DNA from: Verrucomicrobiota bacterium
GTDB lineage: Bacteria; Verrucomicrobiota; Verrucomicrobiia; Limisphaerales; AV2
DNA: 5,187 nucleotides
Reading direction: 5' to 3'
Assembly: GCA_003218935.1 (NCBI GenBank)
Contig: QHPA01000456.1
Coordinates: forward strand, 1 to 5,187
Under the pieces are notes generated by a model. The model searched no databases. It saw nothing but the letters and a program-made list of their open reading frames with translations, and had not been told where the DNA came from. Each line of letters starts with the position of its first letter. Within the stretch, counting starts at the first letter, position 1. Made by a program: the position numbers and the translations under genes. This document shows, piece by piece, positions 1-5,187 of this stretch.

Positions 1-528
1 CCCTCCACCGGCAAGGTGTTGTGGGAGCACCCGTGGGAATCCAAAAATCCGCACGTTGCTTTGCCGGTTGTGCTCGAAGGCGACCGTGTCCTCGTCAGCA
101 GCGGCTACGGCGTGGGCAGCGAGTTGCTCCAACTCCAACGGGACCAAACGGGAAAATTCGCGGTGAACCGGCTTTGGAAAACGAACCGGCTCAAGGCCAA
201 GTTCAACAATCCAGTGACGCGCGATGGTTACGTGTATGGGTTGGACGACGGCATCCTCGCGTGCCTTGAGCTGGCGACGGGCGAGTTGAAATGGAAGGAC
301 GGTCGTTACGGCCACGGTCAATTCATTCTTGTCAGAGACGTGTTGCTCATCACCGCGGAGAATGGCGAGGTGGTCCTGGTTGATCCGGTACCGACCGGCC
401 GGCGCGAGCTGACCAAATTCCAGGCGCTGGATGGCAAGACGTGGAACCCTCCTGCGTTAGCGGGGGACCTTCTTCTGGTGCGTAACGATCAGGAAGCGGC
501 GTGCTATCGCCTGCCGGCGGGACGCTGA
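1..528 (+). CDS. PQQ-like beta-propeller repeat protein, C-terminal part (5' end outside window)
   Basis: The frame is open from base 1 and ends at TGA 526-528, giving about 175 residues of a larger protein. Repeated blade signatures are visible: TGKVLWEHPW at the window edge, VSSGYGVGSELLQLQ, GYVYGLDDGILACLELATGELKWK (here the 'GxLxCLDxxTGExxWK' pattern of PQQ/BamB-like propellers), then LLITAENGEVVLVDP and ALAGDLLLVRNDQEAACYRL at the end. Proteins of this type are usually exported and either scaffold proteins or carry a sugar or alcohol dehydrogenase-like fold; in Planctomycetes and Verrucomicrobia many have no known function. No PQQ-binding or catalytic residues can be assigned from this fragment, so an enzymatic role is not claimed. 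The N-terminus, including any signal peptide, lies upstream. The gene converges on the lipoprotein gene that follows. The family call is firm; the function is unknown. Confidence 0.85.
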   Translation, partial: PSTGKVLWEHPWESKNPHVALPVVLEGDRVLVSSGYGVGSELLQLQRDQTGKFAVNRLWKTNRLKAKFNNPVTRDGYVYGLDDGILACLELATGELKWKDGRYGHGQFILVRDVLLITAENGEVVLVDPVPTGRRELTKFQALDGKTWNPPALAGDLLLVRNDQEAACYRLPAGR

Positions 529-594
529 ACGGAAGCGGAATTCAACAATAGTAAATGGCAGAATGCCTCGTCCGCAGGCTTGCCGAACGGGCGC

Positions 595-626
595 GCTCAG
601 CTTACGCATGAGACCGTTGGCTGAGC
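595..626. terminator. possible hairpin terminator between convergent genes
   Basis: A perfect 7-bp inverted repeat, GCTCAGC at 595-601 and GCTGAGC at 620-626, lies 67 bases after the propeller-protein stop codon. It is followed on the + strand by TACGTTTTCG, which is only a weak T-rich tail. The 18-base loop is long for an intrinsic terminator, so the call is tentative. No better terminator was seen for this gene. Confidence 0.25.
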
Positions 627-639
627 TACGTTTTCGTTC

Positions 640-673
640 CCCTCACCCCGGCCCTCTCCCCTGGGGAGAGGGA
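640..673. repeat. GAGAGGG palindromic intergenic repeat, copy 1
   Basis: The arms CCCTCTCCCC (652-661) and GGGGAGAGGG (663-672) are perfect 10-bp inverted repeats separated by a single T. They are preceded by a C-rich lead-in (640-650). The sequence GCCCTCTCCCC and the 12-mer TGGGGAGAGGGA recur at 3408-3418 and 3431-3442, in the same order and orientation, so the two sites belong to one repeat family. This copy lies between two convergent stop codons (528 and 734), where a strong hairpin could end transcription from both sides. It has no adjacent T-run on either strand. It resembles REP or MITE-like palindromes common in intergenic DNA; the family name is not known to me. Confidence 0.6.
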
Positions 674-733
674 GAATCCTCCCATGTCTTCGGGACATGC
701 TCGCGACGGTGTTTGCCAATCCAGTGTGGGCGC

Positions 734-2539
734 TTAATCATCATCCTTCTCGTGCGCGAAGACGAACGCGGCGCGGACGGGCGCGGGCATCGGACTTTTC
801 GCGCCGCGCACAGAACGCCACACGACTTCATTGAGCACTAGATCGTCCGCGGCATCTTCTCTGGCGAAGTTCATTTTCCTCGACAGGTCGCCGCCCCAGG
901 CAATCTTCGTGTTCCGTTCATTCAAATCCACGTTCGCTGGCAGCGCCTGGTAGGAACGCAAGTCCGCTTTCGCCTGGAACGAGTTGAACATCGGCGTGGC
1001 AGCGGCGTCGTATTGGGACATCGGCTTCAGGCCGAGGATGAGTTCCATCGTCCGCAGCATGCTGCTCGTGGAATACATCGTTGAGTCCACCGAGCCGCGC
1101 TTGGTGTATGGACTGATCACGAGCGCGACCGTGCGGTGCGCGTCCACATGGTCAGGCCCGTTTTGCGCATCGTCCTCAACGACGAAGATGGCAGTCTGCG
1201 GCCAGAATTTCGATCGGCTGACGGCCTCGACGAATCGACCGAGCGCGAGGTCGTTGTCAGCCACAAGCGCCACCGGCGTATGTTTGTCGAGCGTGGTGCC
1301 GTAGGTGTGATCGTTCGGAAGGCGGACGATTTGCAGTCGCGGCATCTCCCCTTCGGATTCAAAGCGCTTCAACTCAGCGATGAAGCGATCCGCTCGTTTC
1401 TGGTCGGAAAAATCGAGGTCGAACCCGCGATACCATTCGTCGAAGTGACCTTGGAGCGCGCTGACGCGCGATTTGCCCGGATCATTCGGTGTAGCGCCAT
1501 TGTTGATGAATTCGCCGTAACTGCGATAGCTCACACCGGCCGCCCGCGCCCGGTCCCAGAGATACCCATCCGCCGGACGCGCCACGAGGAAATTGCCTTC
1601 GCTGGGATACGGATATTTGCCGTGTTTGTTGTGGCCGTAACTCATCGGCCAGGACTTCTCGACGAAATCGGTGGCATAGGCGCCCATGGTCCACTCGTGG
1701 CCATCGGCGCTGACTTCACTCTCGACGTAAAAGTTGTCGAGCAACACAAAGTCGCGCGCCAGCTTGTGGTGGTTGGGGGTGATGCGCTCGTCGAACAGGC
1801 AAAGGCCAGGGTCGCCGTTGCCTTCAGGCAGGTCGCCGAAGACCTGGTCGTAGGTGCGATTCTCTTTGATGACGTAAATGCAATACTTGATCGGGCCGGG
1901 CTCATCCACTTTAGCGGGGACCGGATTTTCCGGCGCGCGCTTTGCAGTGACGCGAAGGTCCGGTTGTACCGGGCTGCAACGATACGCCTCGGCGGTCCAG
2001 GCCGCCAGTTGGTCCTTGAACTTGTCGCCTTGAGGCAGGTCGATGATCTCCAGCGTGCCATGAAACAGGCCGCCGATGTATTCGCGGACGCTGGCGGGCG
2101 GTTCGCGGCCCGGCTGCGGACCGTTGTGATTCGCTTTGGAGATAAGCCCCTTTCCATTGGCGACGACCAGACGCCTGCCATCGGGCGTTACACGAACGGA
2201 AGTGGGATACCAGCCAACCGGAATGAAACCGAGGGAACGACTTTTGCCGGGTGCGCCGACATCAAAGACGGCCACGTTGTTGTTGTCGGCGTTGGCCACG
2301 AACAACGTCTTCTCGTCCGGTGAGAGTGCGAGGCTGTTCGGGGTCGAGCCGGGCGGCAAACCTGGATACAACGAAGCGATCAATGTTTCCAGCACCTTAC
2401 CAGTTTCCGCATCAAACACGGTCACGCTGTTTCGCGCGGCGTTGGCCACATACAAAATTCTTCCGGACGAGCTCAGGCCACGGCCGCCTGCGCCCAAAGA
2501 CTGACGTAGAGGCGGTGTCGCTTTTCGTCGAGCCGGCAA
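734..2539 (-). CDS. YncE-propeller/alkaline-phosphatase-family lipoprotein, C-terminal fragment (frame-disrupted)
   Basis: This is the 3' part of the split gene. Homologous-looking sequence begins at about 2476 (LSSSGRILYVANAARNSV). The TTG at 2539 is only the first possible start codon in this frame, and the roughly 21 residues before LSSSG look like out-of-frame noise. The region from about 2476 to 2150 completes the YVTN beta-propeller, with LYVAN at 2455, LFVAN at 2305 and LVVAN at 2170. From about 1890 on it is a phosphoesterase of the alkaline phosphatase superfamily (Pfam Phosphoesterase/phospholipase C type): KENRTYDQVFGD (ENRTYDQ at 1844-1864), DGHEWTMGAYATDF, LPNDHT (1304-1321), and EDDAQNGPDHVDAHRT (1130-1177), followed by ISPYTKRG and STSSMLRTMELILG. 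The acidic, Asn and His residues expected to bind metal are all present. The family hydrolyses phosphate esters, but the substrate here is unknown. The domain is open for about 580 codons without a stop, so the lesion is either recent or a sequencing or assembly error. Confidence 0.85.
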   Translation of the reverse strand: MPARRKATPPLRQSLGAGGRGLSSSGRILYVANAARNSVTVFDAETGKVLETLIASLYPGLPPGSTPNSLALSPDEKTLFVANADNNNVAVFDVGAPGKSRSLGFIPVGWYPTSVRVTPDGRRLVVANGKGLISKANHNGPQPGREPPASVREYIGGLFHGTLEIIDLPQGDKFKDQLAAWTAEAYRCSPVQPDLRVTAKRAPENPVPAKVDEPGPIKYCIYVIKENRTYDQVFGDLPEGNGDPGLCLFDERITPNHHKLARDFVLLDNFYVESEVSADGHEWTMGAYATDFVEKSWPMSYGHNKHGKYPYPSEGNFLVARPADGYLWDRARAAGVSYRSYGEFINNGATPNDPGKSRVSALQGHFDEWYRGFDLDFSDQKRADRFIAELKRFESEGEMPRLQIVRLPNDHTYGTTLDKHTPVALVADNDLALGRFVEAVSRSKFWPQTAIFVVEDDAQNGPDHVDAHRTVALVISPYTKRGSVDSTMYSTSSMLRTMELILGLKPMSQYDAAATPMFNSFQAKADLRSYQALPANVDLNERNTKIAWGGDLSRKMNFAREDAADDLVLNEVVWRSVRGAKSPMPAPVRAAFVFAHEKDDD

Positions 2540-2557
2540 GCGTATGGGAAGGGTGAT
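2473..2557 (-). other. frame break with loss of most of one propeller blade
   Basis: The upstream frame reads RLYVSLWAQAAVA and stops at TGA 2473-2475. The downstream frame, one base out of phase (3n+1 bases missing), is closed by a stop at 2558-2560, so the change of frame must fall within 2473-2557. The codons for LYVSL (2511) and LYVAN (2455) are only 56 nt apart. Adjacent blades in the same protein are spaced 135, 147, 150 and 135 nt. Restoring normal spacing needs about 79-94 nt, which also satisfies the 3n+1 requirement. The strand b-to-d portion of the blade (typically a VID...G... and HPNEM-like stretch) is what is missing. No slippery heptamer is visible in the window. A 5-bp inverted repeat (CAGGC 2474-2478, GCCTG 2486-2490) sits at the junction. 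Confidence 0.75.
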
Positions 2558-3252
2558 TCATCCGATATTTTTTCCAGCGCCGCTTGCGCACGCTTGCTCG
2601 CCGCGGCGGTGTCTTCGTCCGCGACGGTTGCCGGCGTTGTCGGTCTCACCAATTCATTTGACGCACCCAATGTTATGTCGGTCACCTTGGCGGCATCGTC
2701 CAGGTCCACTCGCGAAATGCGCTGGCCCCAGACATTCGCGACGAAGAGGCGTCTGGCGTCGCTGCTCAACGCCATTCCCGCCGGGATGCCGCGCTCCTTT
2801 ACGTCGCGCAGTTTGAAGACCTTCGGATCGAACAGGTAGCCGTCCTTGAACGCAAACGCGTGGATCACCTCATCGCCGGCGCCGCTGCAAAACAGCCCCG
2901 TGCCATCGCGCGAGAATTCGATCCCGTAAAATGCCTCATCGACAGGAAATTCACCCACGACTTTGCCCGCAGGAACATCGACCACCGCGATCTGGTGTCG
3001 TCCGTGACCGGTGTGCAGGACTGCGACAAAGCGGCCGCCTGGATGCACCGCGATGTTGACGGGGAAGTCGCCGAGCGTGACCTGTCGGCCCACTGGCCGC
3101 AGGGACCATTGATTCGGCAGAAGGACGGAGCCATCGGCGCGTTGGCCGGGCAAATCAGCGGGTCTCGGGCGCGGGGGCTCTGGAGAGTTGCTGACGCACG
3201 CGGCGAGCGCCAGGAGTCCGATGACGGGCGGCAATATCCGGAAAAATTTCAT
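2473..3252 (-). CDS. YncE-propeller/alkaline-phosphatase-family lipoprotein, N-terminal fragment (frame-disrupted)
   Basis: This is the 5' part of the split gene, 259 residues from the ATG at 3252. That start is preferred to the TTG at 3258 because MKFFRILPPVIGLLALAAC then gives a standard lipoprotein signal: a basic/hydrophobic segment and the lipobox LAAC, with Cys19 as the lipidated residue. Residue 20 is Val, not Asp, so by the E. coli Lol rule it would go to the outer membrane. A Pro-rich linker (about 23-37) follows, then YVTN/YncE beta-propeller blades at FVAVL (residue 75), LFCSG (120), LFVAN (169) and LYVSL (248). An Ala/Thr-rich excursion (about 205-235) sits between the last two. 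There is no clear Shine-Dalgarno sequence. With the downstream fragment it matches the 'bifunctional YncE family protein/alkaline phosphatase family protein' architecture of roughly 850 residues. Alone, this fragment would be an incomplete propeller and probably unstable. Confidence 0.82.
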   Translation of the reverse strand: MKFFRILPPVIGLLALAACVSNSPEPPRPRPADLPGQRADGSVLLPNQWSLRPVGRQVTLGDFPVNIAVHPGGRFVAVLHTGHGRHQIAVVDVPAGKVVGEFPVDEAFYGIEFSRDGTGLFCSGAGDEVIHAFAFKDGYLFDPKVFKLRDVKERGIPAGMALSSDARRLFVANVWGQRISRVDLDDAAKVTDITLGASNELVRPTTPATVADEDTAAASKRAQAALEKISDESPFPYACRLDEKRHRLYVSLWAQAAVA

Positions 3253-3268
3253 AAGCAAGAGTGCGCGA

Positions 3269-3297
3269 GTTATGCCAGCATCCGATGTGCGCGTAAA
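3269..3297 (-). promoter_or_regulatory. possible sigma70-type promoter for the lipoprotein gene
   Basis: Read on the minus strand, TTTACG (3292-3297, four of six matches to TTGACA) and CATAAC (3269-3274, four of six matches to TATAAT) are separated by exactly 17 bases. The -10 box ends 16 bases before the ATG at 3252, which would leave a very short 5' leader of about 9-10 nt. This fits the absence of a Shine-Dalgarno sequence. Each box is only a partial match, so the assignment is weak. Confidence 0.28.
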
Positions 3298-3370
3298 GAC
3301 GCAACGTCAGTGGAACGTGATTTCAGTGTTTTTTAGACGCATCTGGATACCACCTCGCGGAAGCCCCACA

Positions 3371-3442
3371 CTCCCTCTCCCTGCGAGGCACGAGCACCCC
3401 TCTCCTTGCCCTCTCCCCACTCCTCCGTCGTGGGGAGAGGGA
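3371..3442. repeat. GAGAGGG palindromic intergenic repeat, copy 2
   Basis: The arms CCCTCTCCCCAC (3409-3420) and GTGGGGAGAGGG (3430-3441) form a perfect 12-bp inverted repeat around a 9-base loop (TCCTCCGTC). A C/T-rich lead-in, CTCCCTCTCCCTGCGAGG at 3371-3388 and CACCCCTCTCCTT at 3395-3407, precedes it. It shares GCCCTCTCCCC and TGGGGAGAGGGA with copy 1 at 651-673; the main difference is the loop (9 bases here, 1 there). The T7 run at 3468-3474 is 26 bases downstream, too far for a classical intrinsic terminator. No coding function is seen. Confidence 0.6.
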
Positions 3443-3477
3443 ATCGACCAACGGCATGGTGGTAGTGTTTTTTTCCA

Positions 3478-3504
3478 CTCGACACTCGACGCCTGGCCCT
3501 CGAC
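3478..3504 (+). repeat. three CTCGAC hexamers in 7-nt register
   Basis: CTCGAC occurs at 3478-3483, 3485-3490 and 3499-3504, so starts are 7 and 14 nt apart. The first two are part of a perfect tandem 7-mer, CACTCGA CACTCGA (3476-3489). This may be a decayed short tandem repeat or a set of protein-binding half-sites upstream of the synthetase gene. With so few copies, chance is possible. Confidence 0.35.
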
Positions 3505-3505
3505 A

Positions 3506-3535
3506 TTTCCGTCGGCTGTGGCGGAAAACCAGCCG
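3506..3535 (+). promoter_or_regulatory. overlapping alternative hairpins upstream of the synthetase
   Basis: TTTCCG (3506-3511) can pair with CGGAAA (3522-3527), and CGGCTG (3513-3518) can pair with CAGCCG (3530-3535). The two stems interlock, so only one can form as a simple hairpin (both together would be a pseudoknot). They end 30 bases before the ATG. Whether they lie in the mRNA is unknown, as no promoter was found. Each stem is only 6 bp, so this is weak evidence for regulation. Confidence 0.2.
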
Positions 3536-3565
3536 CTGCGTGGCGAACGCACAGAGCAAAACCGC

Positions 3566-4678
3566 ATGACGATCACCCGTTCATTTGGCGAATACAACTC
3601 GCGCTTGCGCGAGTTCATCAACACCTCCCATAGGGGCGAGGCCACGTTCAACGAACTGGCGCTGGCGCTCTTCGCTTTGCAGTTTGCGCATGTCGAGCCG
3701 TATCGGCGGGTTTGTCTGAGCCGCCACGCCACGCCGGACAAAGTCAACTGCTGGACCGAAATTCCACCGATGCCGACCACGGCCTTCAAGGAGTTTGAGC
3801 TGACCAGTTTGCCGGTGGAAGAACGCGTAACGATCTTCCATTCCAGCGGCACAACGCGGCAGCGACCGAGCCGCCAGTACCACAGCGTTGAATCACTGGC
3901 GATTTATGAAGCGTCGCTGCTACCGTGGTTCCAGGCGCATTTATTGCCAGATGATAAGGGAGAAAAATCAGCCTTGATCATTCTGACGCCCTCTCCCGTC
4001 CTAGCCCCCCATTCGTCGCTGGCACACATGTTCGAAACGGCGCGCCGCTCGTTCGGCTGTCAGGATTCTTTGTTCGCAGGGAGGACTGATGCGGACGGCG
4101 GGTGGACAGTGGATTATGCTGCCGCGTTCGGCGCCCTCCGAACGGCGACCGAGACACGCCGTCCAGCGGTCGTGCTGGGCACGGCATTTTCCTTCGTTCA
4201 ACTGCTCGACTGTCTGGCGCAAAACAATCTCGCCTTCCATTTGCCCGCCGGTTCGCGCGTGATGGAGACCGGTGGTTACAAAGGCCGCTCACGAAGTTTA
4301 CCCAGGGCGGAACTGCACGCGCTCATCACGCGTCGGCTGGGCATCCCCTCCTCATGGATCGTCTGCGAATACGGGATGAGCGAACTCAGTTCTCAGGCTT
4401 ACGATTGGAAAGCGCGAAACGCGGAGGGCGCGACCCGGAATGCAGCCAGAGTATTCCGCTTTCCGCCCTGGGCGCGAGCGAGGATCGTTTCCACGGAAAC
4501 CGGCTTGGAAGTGGCGGAGGGTGAAACCGGTTTGATTCGAGTATATGATCTGGCGAACGTTCGATCCTTGATGGCAGTTCAGACCGAGGATTTAGGCGTC
4601 CGTCGCGGCGCTGCATTTGAGCTGATTGGCCGCGCCGCACTGGCGGAACCGCGCGGTTGTTCGTTGATGGCCGGTTGA
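3566..4678 (+). CDS. LuxE/PaaK-family acyl-protein synthetase (adenylate-forming)
   Basis: This is a complete 370-residue protein, a normal length for the LuxE family (about 360-380). LuxE enzymes activate a fatty acid with ATP to an acyl-AMP and carry the acyl group on a cysteine for a reductase partner; whether this homologue uses a fatty acid is unknown. Visible motifs are FHSSGTTRQRPSR (91-103, the ATP-phosphate-binding loop), a histidine/hydrophobic segment PHSSLAHMFE (148-157), METGGYKGRSR (233-243), CEYGMSELSSQAYD (267-280, the A5-like motif), and VQTEDLG (338-344, with the acidic residue expected to bind ribose). FELIGRAALAEPRGCSLMAG ends the protein, with Cys365 near the terminus as in LuxE. 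Start ATG 3566 is chosen because the family pattern FNELALALFALQF begins at residue 28 and the upstream frame is non-coding. Only a weak AGAG (3553-3556) could serve as a ribosome site. An MFS gene follows after one base. Confidence 0.85.
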   Translation: MTITRSFGEYNSRLREFINTSHRGEATFNELALALFALQFAHVEPYRRVCLSRHATPDKVNCWTEIPPMPTTAFKEFELTSLPVEERVTIFHSSGTTRQRPSRQYHSVESLAIYEASLLPWFQAHLLPDDKGEKSALIILTPSPVLAPHSSLAHMFETARRSFGCQDSLFAGRTDADGGWTVDYAAAFGALRTATETRRPAVVLGTAFSFVQLLDCLAQNNLAFHLPAGSRVMETGGYKGRSRSLPRAELHALITRRLGIPSSWIVCEYGMSELSSQAYDWKARNAEGATRNAARVFRFPPWARARIVSTETGLEVAEGETGLIRVYDLANVRSLMAVQTEDLGVRRGAAFELIGRAALAEPRGCSLMAG

Positions 4679-4679
4679 A

Positions 4680-5187
4680 ATGAAGCCACCGAATCACAAA
4701 GTTCGCACGCTCTGGCTTTGCGGCGCGTTGCACGCGTTCACGCATATTTATCACGTGGCGCTGATGCCGCTTTACCTGCCCATTCAACGGGATTTGAAGC
4801 TGGCCGGCGTGGAGCAGGCCACCCTGCTCGTCACGCTGATGATGATCGCCTACTTCGTTCCGAGTTACGGCATGGGTGTGCTCGCCGATCGTCTGAGCCG
4901 CAAAAAATTGCTCGCAACCGGATTGACGATCAACGGGCTGGGCTACATGGGACTCTCTTTCGCTCCGAATTACTGGTGGGCGCTGTTCTGCGTCGTGGTC
5001 GCCGGCTTCGGGGGAAGCTTTTATCATCCGGCCGCGACGGCAATGATTGCGCGATTGTTCCCGCTCGGCACGGGCAAGGCGCTCGGATTGTCGGGCATCG
5101 GCGCCAGTGTCGGATTTTTCATCGGCCCGATTTACGCGGGCTGGCGGGCTGAAACGGCCGGCTGGCGCGCGCCGGTGTTTGAGTTTG
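4680..5187 (+). CDS. MFS transporter, Fsr-like, N-terminal half (3' end outside window)
   Basis: ATG 4680 lies one base after the synthetase stop codon and the frame stays open to the window edge (169 residues), so the two genes are probably translationally coupled. Hydrophobic segments fall at about 11-33, 47-67, 77-95, 99-117 and 138-155, fitting the first five helices of a 12-helix major facilitator. GVLADRLSRKK (66-76) is the MFS motif A loop between helices 2 and 3. GFGGSFYHPAATAMIARLFP (109-128) and SGIGASVGFFIGP (138-150) resemble the His-Pro helix 4 region and helix 5 of fosmidomycin-resistance (Fsr)-type efflux carriers. The direction of transport and substrate cannot be told from half a protein; export of a drug-like or metabolic product is an inference. 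No separate promoter is expected. The MFS call is firm, the Fsr affinity moderate. Confidence 0.88.
   Translation, partial: MKPPNHKVRTLWLCGALHAFTHIYHVALMPLYLPIQRDLKLAGVEQATLLVTLMMIAYFVPSYGMGVLADRLSRKKLLATGLTINGLGYMGLSFAPNYWWALFCVVVAGFGGSFYHPAATAMIARLFPLGTGKALGLSGIGASVGFFIGPIYAGWRAETAGWRAPVFEF

Larger units (their letters stand above)
3253..3565. other. 313-base divergent intergenic region
   Basis: This gap separates the minus-strand lipoprotein start from the plus-strand synthetase start. It holds the possible lipoprotein promoter (3269-3297), a C-rich palindromic repeat (about 3370-3442), a T7 run at 3468-3474, three CTCGAC hexamers on a 7-nt register (3478-3504) and two mutually exclusive hairpins (3506-3535). 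I found no convincing -35/-10 pair for the plus-strand gene and no small ORF with coding character. The plus-strand frame is open back to 3188, but that extension runs through the palindrome and into the opposite gene, so it is not coding. Confidence 0.7.

Noticed and set aside
563..841. A 92-codon + strand frame across the convergent gap
   Set aside because: It is composed of the palindromic repeat and the antisense of the lipoprotein C-terminus, with no ribosome site or recognisable product.
1136..2323. A 395-codon open frame on the + strand
   Set aside because: It lies fully antisense to the phosphoesterase gene, whose frame carries all recognisable metal-site motifs. Its product has no family resemblance and is best explained by GC-biased codon use leaving the opposite strand open.
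2473..2557. Programmed ribosomal frameshift joining the two lipoprotein halves
   Set aside because: No slippery heptamer occurs in the permissible window, the A6 run at 2568-2573 lies upstream of the stop in the second frame (2558-2560), and a one-base shift would not supply the missing part of the blade.
3409..3474. Hairpin plus T7 run as an intrinsic terminator
   Set aside because: The T-run starts 26 bases after the stem, and there is no upstream + strand gene needing termination here because the adjacent gene runs the other way.
3188..3565. Extending the synthetase start upstream to 3188
   Set aside because: The extra 126 residues would be encoded by the start of the opposite lipoprotein gene and by the palindromic repeat, and show no coding character; the family's N-terminal pattern starts after ATG 3566.
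1..5187. CRISPR array, tRNA, rRNA, transposase, phage or defence genes
   Set aside because: Scanned for regularly spaced repeats, tRNA-like cloverleaf ends and typical protein motifs by eye; none was found.

Overview
The window looks like chromosomal DNA from a Gram-negative, GC-rich environmental bacterium, most likely from the Verrucomicrobiota (Pedosphaera/Limisphaerales-like) or a relative in the PVC group. This is inferred from the gene content: a PQQ-like beta-propeller protein, a lipoprotein fusing a YncE-type propeller to a phosphoesterase, a LuxE-type acyl-protein synthetase, and intergenic GAGAGGG/CCCTCTC palindromes. No rRNA or other marker gene is present, so the taxonomy is tentative.

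Layout. (1) Positions 1-528 (+) hold the C-terminal part of a PQQ-like beta-propeller protein that begins before the window. (2) Positions 529-733 are a gap between convergent genes, with a hairpin and the first GAGAGGG palindrome. (3) Positions 734-3252 (-) were once a single gene for a lipoprotein with an N-terminal YVTN/YncE beta-propeller and a C-terminal alkaline-phosphatase-superfamily phosphoesterase. It is now split into two overlapping frames near 2473-2557. The spacing of the propeller motifs shows that most of one blade is missing there, so this is more than a one-base slip. (4) Positions 3253-3565 are a 313-base divergent intergenic region with a possible promoter for the lipoprotein, a second GAGAGGG palindrome, a 7-nt-phased CTCGAC repeat and two competing small hairpins. 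(5) Positions 3566-4678 (+) encode a complete 370-residue LuxE/PaaK-type adenylating acyl-protein synthetase. (6) From 4680 to the window end (+), one base after that stop codon, is the N-terminal half of a major facilitator superfamily transporter resembling the fosmidomycin-resistance (Fsr) type.

How the genes may work together. The synthetase and the transporter are almost certainly co-transcribed, which suggests activation or transfer of an acyl or carboxylate group linked to transport of a small molecule. The substrate cannot be read from the sequence. The propeller-phosphoesterase lipoprotein is a separate, divergently transcribed envelope protein with no evident functional link to that pair. 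No tRNA, rRNA, CRISPR array, transposase or phage gene was found. The most notable points are the deletion-type break in the lipoprotein gene and the LuxE-like/MFS pair.
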